A DNA stretch of 64,000 nucleotides, taken from positions 1-64,000 of the forward strand of contig NZ_JACCGK010000011.1 of the NCBI RefSeq assembly GCF_013416325.1, read 5' to 3'. The stretch is from Vreelandella sedimenti. GTDB taxonomy: Bacteria > Pseudomonadota > Gammaproteobacteria > Pseudomonadales > Halomonadaceae. Shown here piece by piece: positions 35,223 through 44,462 of this stretch (positions within the stretch are counted from its first letter, which is position 1; the number at the start of each line of letters is the position of its first letter). Below the pieces are notes generated by a model, which was given only the letters and a program-made list of their open reading frames with translations, did no database searches and was not told the DNA's origin. The position numbers and the translations under genes were made by a program.

Positions 35223-36530
35223 ATGTCGATAACATCAGAAAAGCAATTACCCGAAGCAGTAGCGGCCTGGCGTGATGCGGAAATGGACTCGGTGAAAGGT
35301 ACCGAGACACCCAAAGATCCAAACAAAGGTTACATTGCCTTACTTGGATGGAGTATTAACGCGATTAAGGCGGCGCAAAAGTTTGACCGCCGTTATATCG
35401 TTGTTGCTCCCGAATGGGCTGAGGATTTCTGTGCCGCGAACAATATACCTTTTATCTCCTGGGATTTTATTCGCTTGAATGATCGTTCCATGGAGATTGC
35501 TGAAAAGTTGAAGGATGAAGGCGTAGACGTCGCCATCCCACTGTTTGAAGAAACCGTTGAGTGGTCAGGTGCCATCAACTCCGTGCTTCTCGACAGCCCA
35601 CGTATGTTTGGTCAGTCAATTCTATTCCGTGATAAGGCCTTGATGAAGCGCCGTGCCCAGCTTGGCGGTATCCGCGTTGGGATATTTGAAGAAGCGCACG
35701 AAAAAGAAGACATTGTCCGCTTTATGAAGCGCGTCAATCAAACGCTGCTCAAGCTTGATGGTGATCCGGATGACCCGATACACGTCAAAGCATTCGATAA
35801 AGCCGGTTGTCTTGGCCACCGGATGATCCGCACGCTAGAAGAAATTGATAACATTCCGGATGAAGAGTATCCGCTGCTGATGGAAAGTCACTTGAGCGGC
35901 TGGGAGTTTGCCGTTGAAGCCTGGATACATGATGGCAAAATTCAGTTCCTGAATATTTCGGAATACGTGACGTTAGGCTACTCGGTGTTCGTGCCTGCTA
36001 CCCAGGAGCTTGAGAGCTGGCGCAATGCGATCACCAAACAGATCGAGCTGTTGATCAAAACCTTCGACATCCAGTTCGGTTTGATTCACCCCGAGTACTT
36101 CGTGACAGCTGACGGTGAGATGTATTTTGGCGAAGTTGCCTACCGCCCACCCGGCTTCAAAGCTTTCGAACTGATCGAAAAAGCCTACGGTTTTAACGCC
36201 TATCAAGCGTCAATGTTGGTGTTCGACCCGAAAAGTACAAAAGAGGAAGTAGCGGCGTTCTTCCCCCGCGAAGTAGTCGATGCGAAGGGCTACGCAGGCT
36301 GTTTCGGTGTGTACCCACGCCGTCGTGTTGTCAGCAAGCTGGAAATGCCCGAAGAGACGATTAATCACCCGTACTTCGAGTCACACGAACTGGTCGCACC
36401 GGCAGAAGAGACAGTGCCTGACCGGTCTGCTTTCGGGACTCATTGGGGGCTCATCTTCTTCTTTGGCGACGATCCCATCAAAATGCGCGATCTGCTAAAA
36501 GCCCAAGAGGATCTGGACTTTTACGTCTAA
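35223..36530 (+). CDS. Stand-alone ATP-grasp domain protein (435 aa)
   Basis: The 435-residue soluble protein has the ATP-grasp fold: an N-terminal Rossmann-like part with GYIALLGWSINAIKAAQKF, the conserved LFRDKALMKRRAQLGGIRVG segment that starts the ATP-grasp core (about 135-155), and LIHPEYFVTADGEMYFGEVAYRPPG (about 275-298), with the acidic Mg-binding residues. It resembles carboxylate-amine ligases such as carbamoyl-phosphate-synthase-like ATP-grasp proteins. The substrate is unknown and no partner gene is adjacent. GGAGGA lies before the ATG. The next gene is on the opposite strand. Confidence 0.8.
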   Translation: MSITSEKQLPEAVAAWRDAEMDSVKGTETPKDPNKGYIALLGWSINAIKAAQKFDRRYIVVAPEWAEDFCAANNIPFISWDFIRLNDRSMEIAEKLKDEGVDVAIPLFEETVEWSGAINSVLLDSPRMFGQSILFRDKALMKRRAQLGGIRVGIFEEAHEKEDIVRFMKRVNQTLLKLDGDPDDPIHVKAFDKAGCLGHRMIRTLEEIDNIPDEEYPLLMESHLSGWEFAVEAWIHDGKIQFLNISEYVTLGYSVFVPATQELESWRNAITKQIELLIKTFDIQFGLIHPEYFVTADGEMYFGEVAYRPPGFKAFELIEKAYGFNAYQASMLVFDPKSTKEEVAAFFPREVVDAKGYAGCFGVYPRRRVVSKLEMPEETINHPYFESHELVAPAEETVPDRSAFGTHWGLIFFFGDDPIKMRDLLKAQEDLDFYV

Positions 36531-36680
36531 CGTTCGATAGCGCAATACGCTGAGTTATGGGCGCGTATATAAGTGTCAGGAGTACTCCATAATCCCGATA
36601 CTGATATAGGCGCCCTTTATTTTGCCAACGCTGCGGGAGTGGCCCCACCAAAAGGCCAAGGTAATTATCCCAGGCACGAT

Positions 36681-37451
36681 TTAATAGGCAGCAGACAGCA
36701 AAATGATGACGCCTACACCAGCAAGCAGGAACCCGCTGATTTGGCTAATCCGTTCTGCTTGGGGGAGTAGCTTCTCTGCTAGAAAATAAAGGGCTAGCCC
36801 CGCCATCCAAACTAGGCTCATAACGCCGCCGACAAACATCAGCAGCATCAAGGCCCAGCAGCAGCCGGTGCAGTAGGCGCCATGGCGGAGCCCCATGATC
36901 AGCGCTCCGCCGTTGCCTTCGCGCCACTCGGTCATCAGAAAGCTCAAGGGCGATCGGCACTTGTTCAGGCAAGCCTGTTTAAGGTCGCTGAACTGGAAGG
37001 CACCTGCGGTTACCAGCAGGGCGCCTCCTAACAGTGGGGTCACGTGGCCCAAGGATGAGCTTAACAGCGCACTCTGCTGCAACGCCCATTGCATGACGGC
37101 GGCTGCCCCCGCAAACGCCAGCCACACGGCAAGGTAACCTGCCATGAAAACCCAGGTGGCTGTGCTGGCACCTGCCTCTCGTTCGCGCTGCTGGTGGATG
37201 CGCAGGAAAGTAAGCAGCATGGGGCTAGCGCTGGGTAGCATCATGGCTACCATCATCACGCTCCACATCACAGTGGCCGTGACCAGCACGCTCATGTCGT
37301 CGCTTGTGCTGGTCATCTCTCCATTCATCGGCATTTGCGCGTGCATGCCGTGCATGATCAGGTAACCCCACGCCAGTATTGACACGGTTATCAGTGCTAA
37401 CCAGGTCAGTAAGCGTTCCCGGGCATGGAGAGTGCTCATCGTCAGTTCCAT
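36681..37451 (-). CDS. DUF2182 predicted metal-binding membrane protein
   Basis: The 256-residue product is an integral membrane protein with about six helices and the DUF2182 signature (MWSVMMVAMMLPSASPMLL, HGAYCTGCCWALMLLMFVGG); the Met, Cys and His residues suggest metal binding, and the family is described as predicted metal-binding. I chose the ATG at 37451, which follows GAGGGGG; the frame is open further upstream but would run into the DUF1326 gene. It lies 13 bases after DUF1326 on the same strand, a pairing often seen in proteobacteria, so the two are co-transcribed. Confidence 0.88.
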   Translation of the reverse strand: MELTMSTLHARERLLTWLALITVSILAWGYLIMHGMHAQMPMNGEMTSTSDDMSVLVTATVMWSVMMVAMMLPSASPMLLTFLRIHQQREREAGASTATWVFMAGYLAVWLAFAGAAAVMQWALQQSALLSSSLGHVTPLLGGALLVTAGAFQFSDLKQACLNKCRSPLSFLMTEWREGNGGALIMGLRHGAYCTGCCWALMLLMFVGGVMSLVWMAGLALYFLAEKLLPQAERISQISGFLLAGVGVIILLSAAY

Positions 37452-37464
37452 CGCCAATGCCCCC

Positions 37465-38070
37465 TCAAGACCCGCTGTAAGCGAAGGGTGAATAAGATGC
37501 ACTGCGTTCGCTGAGATCAACGTTGATGCCGTAAGCACGGTGTAGCAACGATTGCGACTTGGCCACCACCAGAGACTCGCCCGGCGCTATCGCCAGCGGA
37601 TGGTTGTGGATGGTCACCTCAGCGCCGTTCTGACCTTCCAGAGCGGTAATTTCCGTGTTGGCGGATTGGCCAAGTTTCAAATGTCGACGCCCCTTTTCCA
37701 CTTCAAACTGGATGGGAAGGTGCTCTACCGCGAGCACCTCGCCGATAAAGGTGGCCAACAGTGCTGGGTGGCCACCGGCCTGGCCGCCGAATATGCGACT
37801 TAGCGCTTCCAGCTGGGCCTCGTCTGCCCGCTGGTCGATATATAGCACGACTTTCCAGTTACCCTCAGCCATAGGGCCAGGGGAATGCAGGGCGATGGCC
37901 ACATTTCTATCGTCGAGATCCACCGCTTCGAACTGGCCTTGAGTAATGTGCCAGCCCACCAGGGCGGTACATTCACCCTCGGTAGGGCTGCCGAGGTAGA
38001 TACACGGACAGGCGCCTTTGCAATTGCAGCTTTCGAGGTAGTCGCCTTTCAGGCTCCATTGGGGATTCAT
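37465..38070 (-). CDS. DUF1326 domain protein
   Basis: The 201-residue soluble protein begins with the family signature SLKGDYLESCNCKGACPCIYLG, with a CNC-x3-CPC cysteine motif that could bind metal. Function unknown. It is the first gene of a pair with the DUF2182 membrane protein and is divergent from the STAND-type regulator at 38292, so that regulator may control it. Confidence 0.9.
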   Translation of the reverse strand: MNPQWSLKGDYLESCNCKGACPCIYLGSPTEGECTALVGWHITQGQFEAVDLDDRNVAIALHSPGPMAEGNWKVVLYIDQRADEAQLEALSRIFGGQAGGHPALLATFIGEVLAVEHLPIQFEVEKGRRHLKLGQSANTEITALEGQNGAEVTIHNHPLAIAPGESLVVAKSQSLLHRAYGINVDLSERSASYSPFAYSGS

Positions 38071-38291
38071 TTCGTCTCCTCCTAACGTCGTTGGATGGCT
38101 TTGTAATATTTCTTTTGGGGGTGTCTCTTGTTATAGCGCTGAATCGCCCGCCGGATGTGAGGAGCTGATGAGAATTACGTGAGAATTGCATCTGAGTGTC
38201 ATCGTTCGGCGCGCAACTAATGTGTCGGGTGGTATTTGTAGCTATGCTGAACTCAGGTATTAGCTAAGCATGACACGTTGAGAAATCAGCC

Positions 38292-40241
38292 ATGTGGCAA
38301 TGGACGTCGGATTTGACGACCAACCGGGCCTACCAGGGTTTCGTTGGCCGCACTAATGAGCTTGATACTCTTCGCGGTGTGCTTGCGACGGAAGGGCCTC
38401 GGGTGGTGCATGTCTACGGCATTACCGGCATTGGTAAGACGGCGCTGCTGGACATATTGGCGGCCGAGGCGAGGGACGCAGGCGCTAGCGTCATCCGGCT
38501 GGACTGCCGCCACATAGAGCCCACTGAACCTGGATTTCTACATGCGCTAGGCGACGCCATTGGGGATGGTGGGCCGGGGGTGGATACGCTGGTGGAGCGA
38601 TTGGGCCTGCTGGGCAGCACGGTTCTGCTCGCGCTGGACACCTACGAAGTGTTCAGGCTGCTCGATACTTGGCTGCGTCAGGTATTTGTCCCGTTGTTGC
38701 CGGATAACGTACGCATCGTCTTTTTTAGTCGCCAACGCCCTTTGGATGTCTGGTTTTCGGCGCCGGACTGGGGGCGGCTGGTTCAGAGTGTGCCGGTACA
38801 GCCGTTGAGCCCAATAGAGGCACAAGCGCTCCTTAACTTGCATGGCATACAGAAGGAAGATGCGGCATCCCTGATCCGGGCTTCCCATGGTCATCCGCTG
38901 GCGCTAAAACTGGCCGCCACTGCCAGCCGGGAAAACCACGCCCGTTCGTGGCCGCAAGAGACGGTGCTACAGCATGCGGTTGATGAGCTGAGTTGGATGT
39001 TTCTTGCTGATGTGGAGGATTCGGCGAGCCGACATATGCTGCAGGGCGCCGTGGTGCTGCGACGGGTAACGGTCTCTCTGTTGCAGGCACTGTTTCCGGA
39101 ACTCGCTCCCCAGAATGCCTACGAGCGGCTGCGCAGGTTGCCCTTTGTGGATGGCGGGCATGATGGGCTGATTATTCATGAGGCCGTGCGCGATCCGCTT
39201 GCCCGCTCCCTGCATGCCAGCGACCCCAGCCGCTATCTGGACTATCGTCGGGCGGCCTGGCGACAACTGGTCAGCGAGTCGCAATCCGCCGCCAGCGACG
39301 ATCTCTGGCGCTATACGGCGGACATGCTCTACCTGATTGAAAACCCCGTTGTGCGTGAGGCGTTTTTCCCCACTGTGACGGCGCTTCACACCGTGGAAGC
39401 GGCACAGCCTCAAGACGATGAAGCCATTACCGGGATTGTCCGCGCCCATGATGGCCGTCAGGCCAGCGAGCTGCTGCTGCAATGGTGGCGGCGCATGCCG
39501 CAGGCGTTTTCCATCGTGCGGGGCGCGACAGGAGAAGTAGAAGGGCTGTATTGCAACCTGCGTTCAGATCAGGTTGAGCCTAGTTGGTTACTCAATGACC
39601 CGGTGACCGCCCTGTGGTATTCCCATCTTGAACAGTCGCCTATGCGATCGGGCGAGGTGGCGTTATTTTGTCGCCGCTGGCTAAGTCGCAATGAAGGTGA
39701 TTCACCCAGTGAAATACAGGCGGCTATCTGGCTGGACCTCAAGCGCAGCTATATGGAGCTGCGCCCTGGGCTGCGGCGGGTCTATCTAACAGCGATCGAT
39801 CTTGGCGCCTACCAACAAGTGGCGCACCGGTTGGGGTTTGAAGTCCTTGGCGGATGGGAGGTCGAGCTGGATGGTCTTTGCTATCCAAGTGCGGTGCTTG
39901 ATTTCGGGCCGGCGTCTGTGGATGGCTGGCTGGCGGAGCTTGCCGCGGCCGAGCTGGGCATAAAGCGTGACCCTGCCTTGTTAGATGTCGAAGCCCGGCA
40001 ACTGATGTTGGCGGAAGGCCGCGTTGCGCTGACGCCCCTGGAGTTCGGTGTCATGCGCTACCTGGTCGAACACCAGGGTAAGGCCGTGTCCCGGCGTGAG
40101 TTGTTGCAGCATGTCTGGGGTACCCGATATCAGGGAGGCAGCAATGTAGTAGATGCCATTGTACGCACCTTGCGCCGAAAACTTGGCAGCCAGTCTGCAC
40201 GGATAGAGACGTTGACTGGAGTGGGTTATCGGCTGAGATAA
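38292..40241 (+). CDS. STAND NTPase fused to GNAT-like and winged-helix domains (regulator)
   Basis: The 649-residue protein has three parts. Residues about 14-330 are a STAND-type NTPase: FVGRTNELDTLRG, Walker A GITGIGKT (43-50), VLLALDTYEVF (Walker B), and GHPLALKLAA. Residues about 385-545 resemble a GNAT acetyltransferase: AFSIVRGATGEVEGLY and AYQQVAHRLGFEVLGGWEVEL. The last 90 residues are an OmpR/PhoB-type winged helix (LTPLEFGVMRYLVEHQGKAVSRREL, VVDAIVRTLRRKLG, TGVGYRLR). It probably activates or represses the divergent DUF1326/DUF2182 operon on sensing a ligand. The combination of domains is unusual. The GNAT call is weaker than the other two. Confidence 0.8.
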   Translation: MWQWTSDLTTNRAYQGFVGRTNELDTLRGVLATEGPRVVHVYGITGIGKTALLDILAAEARDAGASVIRLDCRHIEPTEPGFLHALGDAIGDGGPGVDTLVERLGLLGSTVLLALDTYEVFRLLDTWLRQVFVPLLPDNVRIVFFSRQRPLDVWFSAPDWGRLVQSVPVQPLSPIEAQALLNLHGIQKEDAASLIRASHGHPLALKLAATASRENHARSWPQETVLQHAVDELSWMFLADVEDSASRHMLQGAVVLRRVTVSLLQALFPELAPQNAYERLRRLPFVDGGHDGLIIHEAVRDPLARSLHASDPSRYLDYRRAAWRQLVSESQSAASDDLWRYTADMLYLIENPVVREAFFPTVTALHTVEAAQPQDDEAITGIVRAHDGRQASELLLQWWRRMPQAFSIVRGATGEVEGLYCNLRSDQVEPSWLLNDPVTALWYSHLEQSPMRSGEVALFCRRWLSRNEGDSPSEIQAAIWLDLKRSYMELRPGLRRVYLTAIDLGAYQQVAHRLGFEVLGGWEVELDGLCYPSAVLDFGPASVDGWLAELAAAELGIKRDPALLDVEARQLMLAEGRVALTPLEFGVMRYLVEHQGKAVSRRELLQHVWGTRYQGGSNVVDAIVRTLRRKLGSQSARIETLTGVGYRLR

Positions 40242-40371
40242 TCGATTATCGTCTATCAGTAAGTGGTTACTCATACGTCGTTTCCCCTGGGAAAACATCA
40301 AGGTTTGCTGGCCCCTTGGCGTTATCGGTCAATGACTCCTATGTTGTTGGAAAGATACGGGAGGAATAATA

Positions 40372-41994
40372 ATGGATGCACTAGCGAGAAAACTGGGCCT
40401 CAAAACGGATCCCATCATTTTTTTTACATCCGCAGGGATCATGATCCTTTTTCTTGTGGTGCTGCTGATTGCGCCGGGCCCCATCGGGGCAGCCTTTGGT
40501 GCAGGGCGGGAATGGATTGTTACCAATCTTGGCTGGTTTTTTATTTTAGGGGTGACGAGTTGGGTAGCGTTTCTGCTGTGGGTGGCGCTTAGCCGTTACG
40601 GAGCGATCCGCTTGGGGGGCAATGATGCAAAACCTGCCTACGATAATATCTCCTGGTTCACCATGCTGTTCGCAGGCGGCATCGGAACGGTGCTGATGTT
40701 CTGGGGCGTGGCCGAACCCATCTCTCACTTTTCTAATCCACCCAGGCCGGATGTTGTGCCTTTCTCTGTGGAAGCCGCCGACGATGCCATGAGTTTTTCG
40801 ATCTACCATCTGGGGCTACATACCTGGGCGATTTTCGCTATGCCCGGACTGGCTTTTGCTTACTTTATTTACCGTTATAACCTGCCGATGCGTTTTAGCT
40901 CAGTATTCTATCCGCTGTTAGGCAAGCGTATTTATGGCCCTCTCGGCAAATCTCTGGATGTCTTCGCGATACTTGGCACCTTGTTTGGCGTGGCAGTCTC
41001 TATCGGCCTGGGGACCCAACAGATCAATGCGGGGCTAACGGAGTTGTTTGGTATTCCAGATGCCGTCATCACCAAGGTGTTCATCATCGCCATACTGACG
41101 GCTGTCGCCGTGGGATCGATCGTGGCGGGGCTGGATTCAGGCGTGAAACGGCTTTCTAATATCAATATCGCCATGGCCGTCGGCCTGTTGCTGTTTGTGC
41201 TCTTTACCGGGTCGACCGTTTTCCTTTTGCGCGCGGTGGTCGAAACCTTTGGCCTCTACATAACGAACCTGCTGCCCATGGCTTTCTGGAATGATACGCT
41301 GGCAAGCTATTCCAGGGATGGCGGTGCCTGGGGATGGCAGGGTAGCTGGACGGTATTCTATTGGGCCTGGACAGTGACGTGGTCGCCTTTCATCGGGATC
41401 TTTGTGGCGCGAATTTCACGCGGGCGCACTATCCGCGAGTTCGTCCTTGGTGTGCTTTTTGCCCCCTCTATCTTCACACTGGTCTGGTTTGCAATCTTTG
41501 GTTGGTCGGCAATGGAGATCGACGGGATTGGGCCCGATGCTCGAGAAGCACTGGGAGAGCAGGCCGGTATCTTGTCTGCCGCCGTAGGTGAAAGTATTCC
41601 TCTCGCTATGTTCGCATTCTTCGAGAGCTTCCCGGCCGCTACGTTAATCCAGGGCTTGGCCGTTGTGATCGTTGCGATCTTCTTTGCCACGTCATCAGAC
41701 TCTGCGTCCCTGGTTGTCGATATGCTGTGTACCGGCAGTGCGGATCCCGGCCCATGGCATCAGCGTGTTTTTTGGGGTGTTTCGGAGGGTATGCTGGCAG
41801 CGATGCTGATTGTGCTTGCTGGCGAGGCCGGGCTTACTGCTTTGCAGGAGGTGATTACCGTTGTTGGCCTACCGATGTTCATTTTGGTGTTTGCAATGAT
41901 GTTCGCGTTATACCGCGGCCTGTCCCAGGAAGATCTTAGCGAAGTGCAGGTGGGGCGCCCGCCCAAACGTGAGGAGTTAGCACCGGATGAGTAG
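40372..41994 (+). CDS. BCCT-family osmolyte transporter
   Basis: The 540-residue protein has twelve membrane helices and BCCT motifs: MLFAGGIGTVLMFWGVAEPI, the aromatic stretch WQGSWTVFYWAWTVTWSPFIG in helix 8, and FATSSDSASLVVDMLCTG. BCCT carriers take up betaine, choline, ectoine or related compounds with Na+ or H+. The GMG-type glycine motif of Na+-coupled members reads AGGIG here. A GGGAGGA site precedes the ATG at 40372. Substrate cannot be fixed from sequence; betaine or ectoine is likely in a halophile. Confidence 0.9.
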   Translation: MDALARKLGLKTDPIIFFTSAGIMILFLVVLLIAPGPIGAAFGAGREWIVTNLGWFFILGVTSWVAFLLWVALSRYGAIRLGGNDAKPAYDNISWFTMLFAGGIGTVLMFWGVAEPISHFSNPPRPDVVPFSVEAADDAMSFSIYHLGLHTWAIFAMPGLAFAYFIYRYNLPMRFSSVFYPLLGKRIYGPLGKSLDVFAILGTLFGVAVSIGLGTQQINAGLTELFGIPDAVITKVFIIAILTAVAVGSIVAGLDSGVKRLSNINIAMAVGLLLFVLFTGSTVFLLRAVVETFGLYITNLLPMAFWNDTLASYSRDGGAWGWQGSWTVFYWAWTVTWSPFIGIFVARISRGRTIREFVLGVLFAPSIFTLVWFAIFGWSAMEIDGIGPDAREALGEQAGILSAAVGESIPLAMFAFFESFPAATLIQGLAVVIVAIFFATSSDSASLVVDMLCTGSADPGPWHQRVFWGVSEGMLAAMLIVLAGEAGLTALQEVITVVGLPMFILVFAMMFALYRGLSQEDLSEVQVGRPPKREELAPDE

Positions 41995-42039
41995 GTAAGC
42001 GGTGGATCAGAACTATCATAAGAACAAAAAACCACGTTG

Positions 42040-43101
42040 TTAACTTTCCTTGCTGAGGAGCTCGCTCAGTTGCTGCTGGGAAAGACGTCTATCAGCCATG
42101 TAGTAGAGTATGTCACCATCTTCAAGTGGGCGGTCGTTGGCGGGATTGAGCATATTACCTTCGCCGTCATCACTGCTATTAGCGAGCCCCAGTACGGTGG
42201 CGTTATAAACCTTTTTTGCTTGCATAAATAGGTCGCTAAAGGTGGCGCTGGCAGGCGGTTGGTTTAACCTGGTTTGGTACTGGGTAGCGCCGCGGTCGAC
42301 CGCAAGCAGTTCGTTAACGACTCGCGAAATTCCCGCATCAGAGGCTGAGCGTACCAGCATTTCCAGCGCTAAGGCTTGGGTGCATTCGATGCCGGGCAAG
42401 GTGCGTCGTAACATCGCTGCGGTGTCGGGATTGGCGCAGTGGGCAACGATATGAGCGTTTTTTGCTTTAAGGCTGTACGCGCTTAGCGCTACGGTGGCCA
42501 CTCGGTCATCGCTGGTGTCGTATATGATGATGCGGCTGGCGCTTTCGACACCCGCTCGCTTGAGAAGCTCGGCATTAGAGAAGCTTTCCCCTTTAATAAA
42601 TTTTAAATCCGCCGGGCGTGGGTTGCTCATCTCTTTGGTAACGCAGAGCACGACTTCATCCGGCAGGCCCTTATCGGCTTTAAGAATGTCCAAAATGCGC
42701 TCGGTAGTTTCACCGTGCCAGCCAATGACAAGGGTGTGACCGGATAAGTGGCTAAAATCGCCTTTACCTTGCATCTGCAATCTCCAAAAATTTGAAAGTG
42801 TGACGGTGGCTTTACCGATCAAGGCAGCGAACAGCGAGATGCCGCCTGGAATGAGATAGATCGTAGCGATCCACTTCCCGAGCACGGTTGTCGGGCTGAA
42901 ATCACCAAAACCTACGGTACTAGAAACAACGACATAAAAGTAAACCCAGTCGGTAGCGGAGTCGGCCACCGCTTCGCCGACCAGTGAGAAAAACACCCAG
43001 GTGGTGCCCATATGGGCGAGCACAATAAGAAGCAGAAATGTCCACGAAATTTGTAGCGTAGAGGCTTTAAGAACGCGGAGCAGTCGCTGAATAACAGGCA
43101 T
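42040..43101 (-). CDS. Potassium channel with TrkA-N (RCK) domain
   Basis: The 353-residue protein has two membrane helices flanking a pore with the selectivity filter TVGFGD (about residues 61-66), followed by an RCK/TrkA-N Rossmann domain (HTLVIGWHGETTERILDIL, ASRIIIYDTSDDRVATVALSAY). This is the layout of ligand-gated bacterial K+ channels of the MthK/Kch group. The start lies at 43099-43101. The downstream BCCT gene converges. K+ flux fits the osmotic theme of the region. Confidence 0.9.
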   Translation of the reverse strand: MPVIQRLLRVLKASTLQISWTFLLLIVLAHMGTTWVFFSLVGEAVADSATDWVYFYVVVSSTVGFGDFSPTTVLGKWIATIYLIPGGISLFAALIGKATVTLSNFWRLQMQGKGDFSHLSGHTLVIGWHGETTERILDILKADKGLPDEVVLCVTKEMSNPRPADLKFIKGESFSNAELLKRAGVESASRIIIYDTSDDRVATVALSAYSLKAKNAHIVAHCANPDTAAMLRRTLPGIECTQALALEMLVRSASDAGISRVVNELLAVDRGATQYQTRLNQPPASATFSDLFMQAKKVYNATVLGLANSSDDGEGNMLNPANDRPLEDGDILYYMADRRLSQQQLSELLSKES

Positions 43102-43273
43102 GGTGGTCTCTTACGGTGATGGTGTGTCAGCCCAGTTTTTCGGCATGGGAATTGATTGATGATCGTATTAAACAGTGACTCGGTACCTTCGCTGTCGCTA
43201 GCCCTATCACCACCTTTAAAATGAGCTGTTGAAGAGAAACAATACGCGCCTGCTAGCGTACTCTTAATAAACA

Positions 43274-43298
43274 AAAGGGCCGCTATTCGCGACCCTTT
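43274..43298 (-). terminator. Hairpin terminator after the 47-aa gene
   Basis: AAAGGG (43274-43279) pairs with CCCTTT (43293-43298), with further GCG/CGC pairing inside. Read on the minus strand the hairpin is followed by TTTTG, so it can end the small-protein operon at 43320-43801. Confidence 0.6.
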
Positions 43299-43319
43299 CA
43301 TATTTGCTAACTGGATTTA

Positions 43320-43463
43320 TTAAGCAAAGCGTTTGGCAATCCAGGAAAATGCACTATCAGTTAGCGATTTTTTTCCGTGATGTTCTCGGTGCTGGCTCCA
43401 TACCATGCCGCCTGACACGACCACTAGGCTCATCAACATACCGGCAAGGATAAGTTCATTCAT
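43320..43463 (-). CDS. Small single-pass membrane protein (47 aa)
   Basis: The ATG at 43461-43463 overlaps the TGA of the 113-residue gene as ATGA. The 47-residue product has one hydrophobic helix (ELILAGMLMSLVVVSGGMVW) and a basic His-rich tail (QHREHHGKKS...AKRFA), predicted to sit in the inner membrane with the tail in the cytoplasm. A hairpin terminator follows its stop. Coupling with the preceding membrane protein suggests a two-subunit membrane complex. It is too short for usual gene-calling thresholds; the coupling and terminator are the main support. Confidence 0.6.
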   Translation of the reverse strand: MNELILAGMLMSLVVVSGGMVWSQHREHHGKKSLTDSAFSWIAKRFA

Positions 43464-43801
43464 GGCTTATCATCCTCATCTGAGGTTTTATCACGCTCTA
43501 CGTAACCATAGCCGAAAGACCCTACAAAGATCAAGATTATACCTAGACCCACACCGAGCCAAACGTTATCGGTATTCAGGCTGGGGTTAGTGACTACCCA
43601 GCCAGCAGTGAAGCAGGTCGCGACCACAATAACCCCAACGTTGCGAGTCGCCTCTAAAAACTGTTGACGAGTCGCACGAGCGCCAATTCTACGGCGATGG
43701 GCCGAGGCCCTGCGTTCTTGTAAGCTTTTCGTTAGCCTGGCACGCAGGGCCTCTTGTGGGTCTTTACCGCCATGAGGTTCTTTCAAGCCATCACCTGCCA
43801 T
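43460..43801 (-). CDS. Two-helix membrane protein (113 aa), function unknown
   Basis: The product has a basic, charged N-terminal half (RRASAHRRRIGARATRQQF), two membrane helices at about residues 52-68 and 78-98, and an acidic tail ending DKTSDEDDKP. I do not recognise the family. It is translationally coupled to the 47-residue membrane protein that follows. The lipoprotein gene lies upstream on the same strand. Confidence 0.7.
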   Translation of the reverse strand: MAGDGLKEPHGGKDPQEALRARLTKSLQERRASAHRRRIGARATRQQFLEATRNVGVIVVATCFTAGWVVTNPSLNTDNVWLGVGLGIILIFVGSFGYGYVERDKTSDEDDKP

Positions 43802-43836
43802 TAATCCAGCAAAATCAACGTGAAAACAATGCGGTA

Positions 43837-44007
43837 TTAAAACCCTGCCTTATTCACTTGGGTGCCACGTATGCAGTCACCGTAGACCATGGTGTCGCCA
43901 GCTTCCTCTGCCAGTTGGCGACAGTCTGCGGTTCTTGATGAAGTGGGGCCTGCACTGCAGCCTGCAAGTATAAAGGTACCCAGGCAAAGGGCGATGAGTG
44001 CTTTCAT
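43837..44007 (-). CDS. Small lipoprotein (56 aa)
   Basis: The ATG at 44007 follows AAGGAG. The product begins MKALIALCLGTFILAGCSAG, a lipoprotein signal peptide with the lipobox LAGC, leaving a mature protein of about 39 residues with two further cysteines (ADCRQLAEEAGD, YGDCIRGTQ) that may form a disulfide. Function unknown; it lies just upstream of a small membrane-protein pair. Confidence 0.75.
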   Translation of the reverse strand: MKALIALCLGTFILAGCSAGPTSSRTADCRQLAEEAGDTMVYGDCIRGTQVNKAGF

Positions 44008-44139
44008 TGATAACTCCTTGTCAGCAAATAATCCACCCGACATTTAACCTTATAGGCGTTGCCTATGTCGATGTAATGCGAGGGAACATCGTGCTGAATC
44101 TGAATGTCATAACTGAAATTTATTTTTTAGGATAGGCAT

Positions 44140-44322
44140 ATGGATCGTGTATTCGCATGGGATCACCACCACAGTCAGGTTGTTTACCGCATTCCCGGAC
44201 ATCAGTATGAAGATGGCCGGGAAGATAGCGATCTCTCTCCTGTATGGCTGCCCGCGGAGGAATCAGATTTACCCGAGGGGGTAGCGATTGATGATCTGCG
44301 CAAAGTATCCGTTAAGGATTAG
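44140..44322 (+). CDS. Hypothetical acidic protein (60 aa)
   Basis: The 60-residue soluble product starts MDRVFAWDHHHSQVVYRIPG and ends DLRKVSVKD, with a cluster of three histidines and many Asp/Glu residues. AGGAT precedes the ATG at a usable distance. I do not recognise it. It is divergent from the lipoprotein gene. Confidence 0.55.
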   Translation: MDRVFAWDHHHSQVVYRIPGHQYEDGREDSDLSPVWLPAEESDLPEGVAIDDLRKVSVKD

Positions 44323-44462
44323 CCGCGGCGTGTTCTGAATTGCAGCTTTACGCGCTATTCAACGCTTTCAAACAGGGTATTTTCAGGCGCACAAAATAGA
44401 TTGTGTTTGGCTAGCAATCGGCTAATATGCTGATGTTAGCCCCCATATCTGGATATGCCGCC

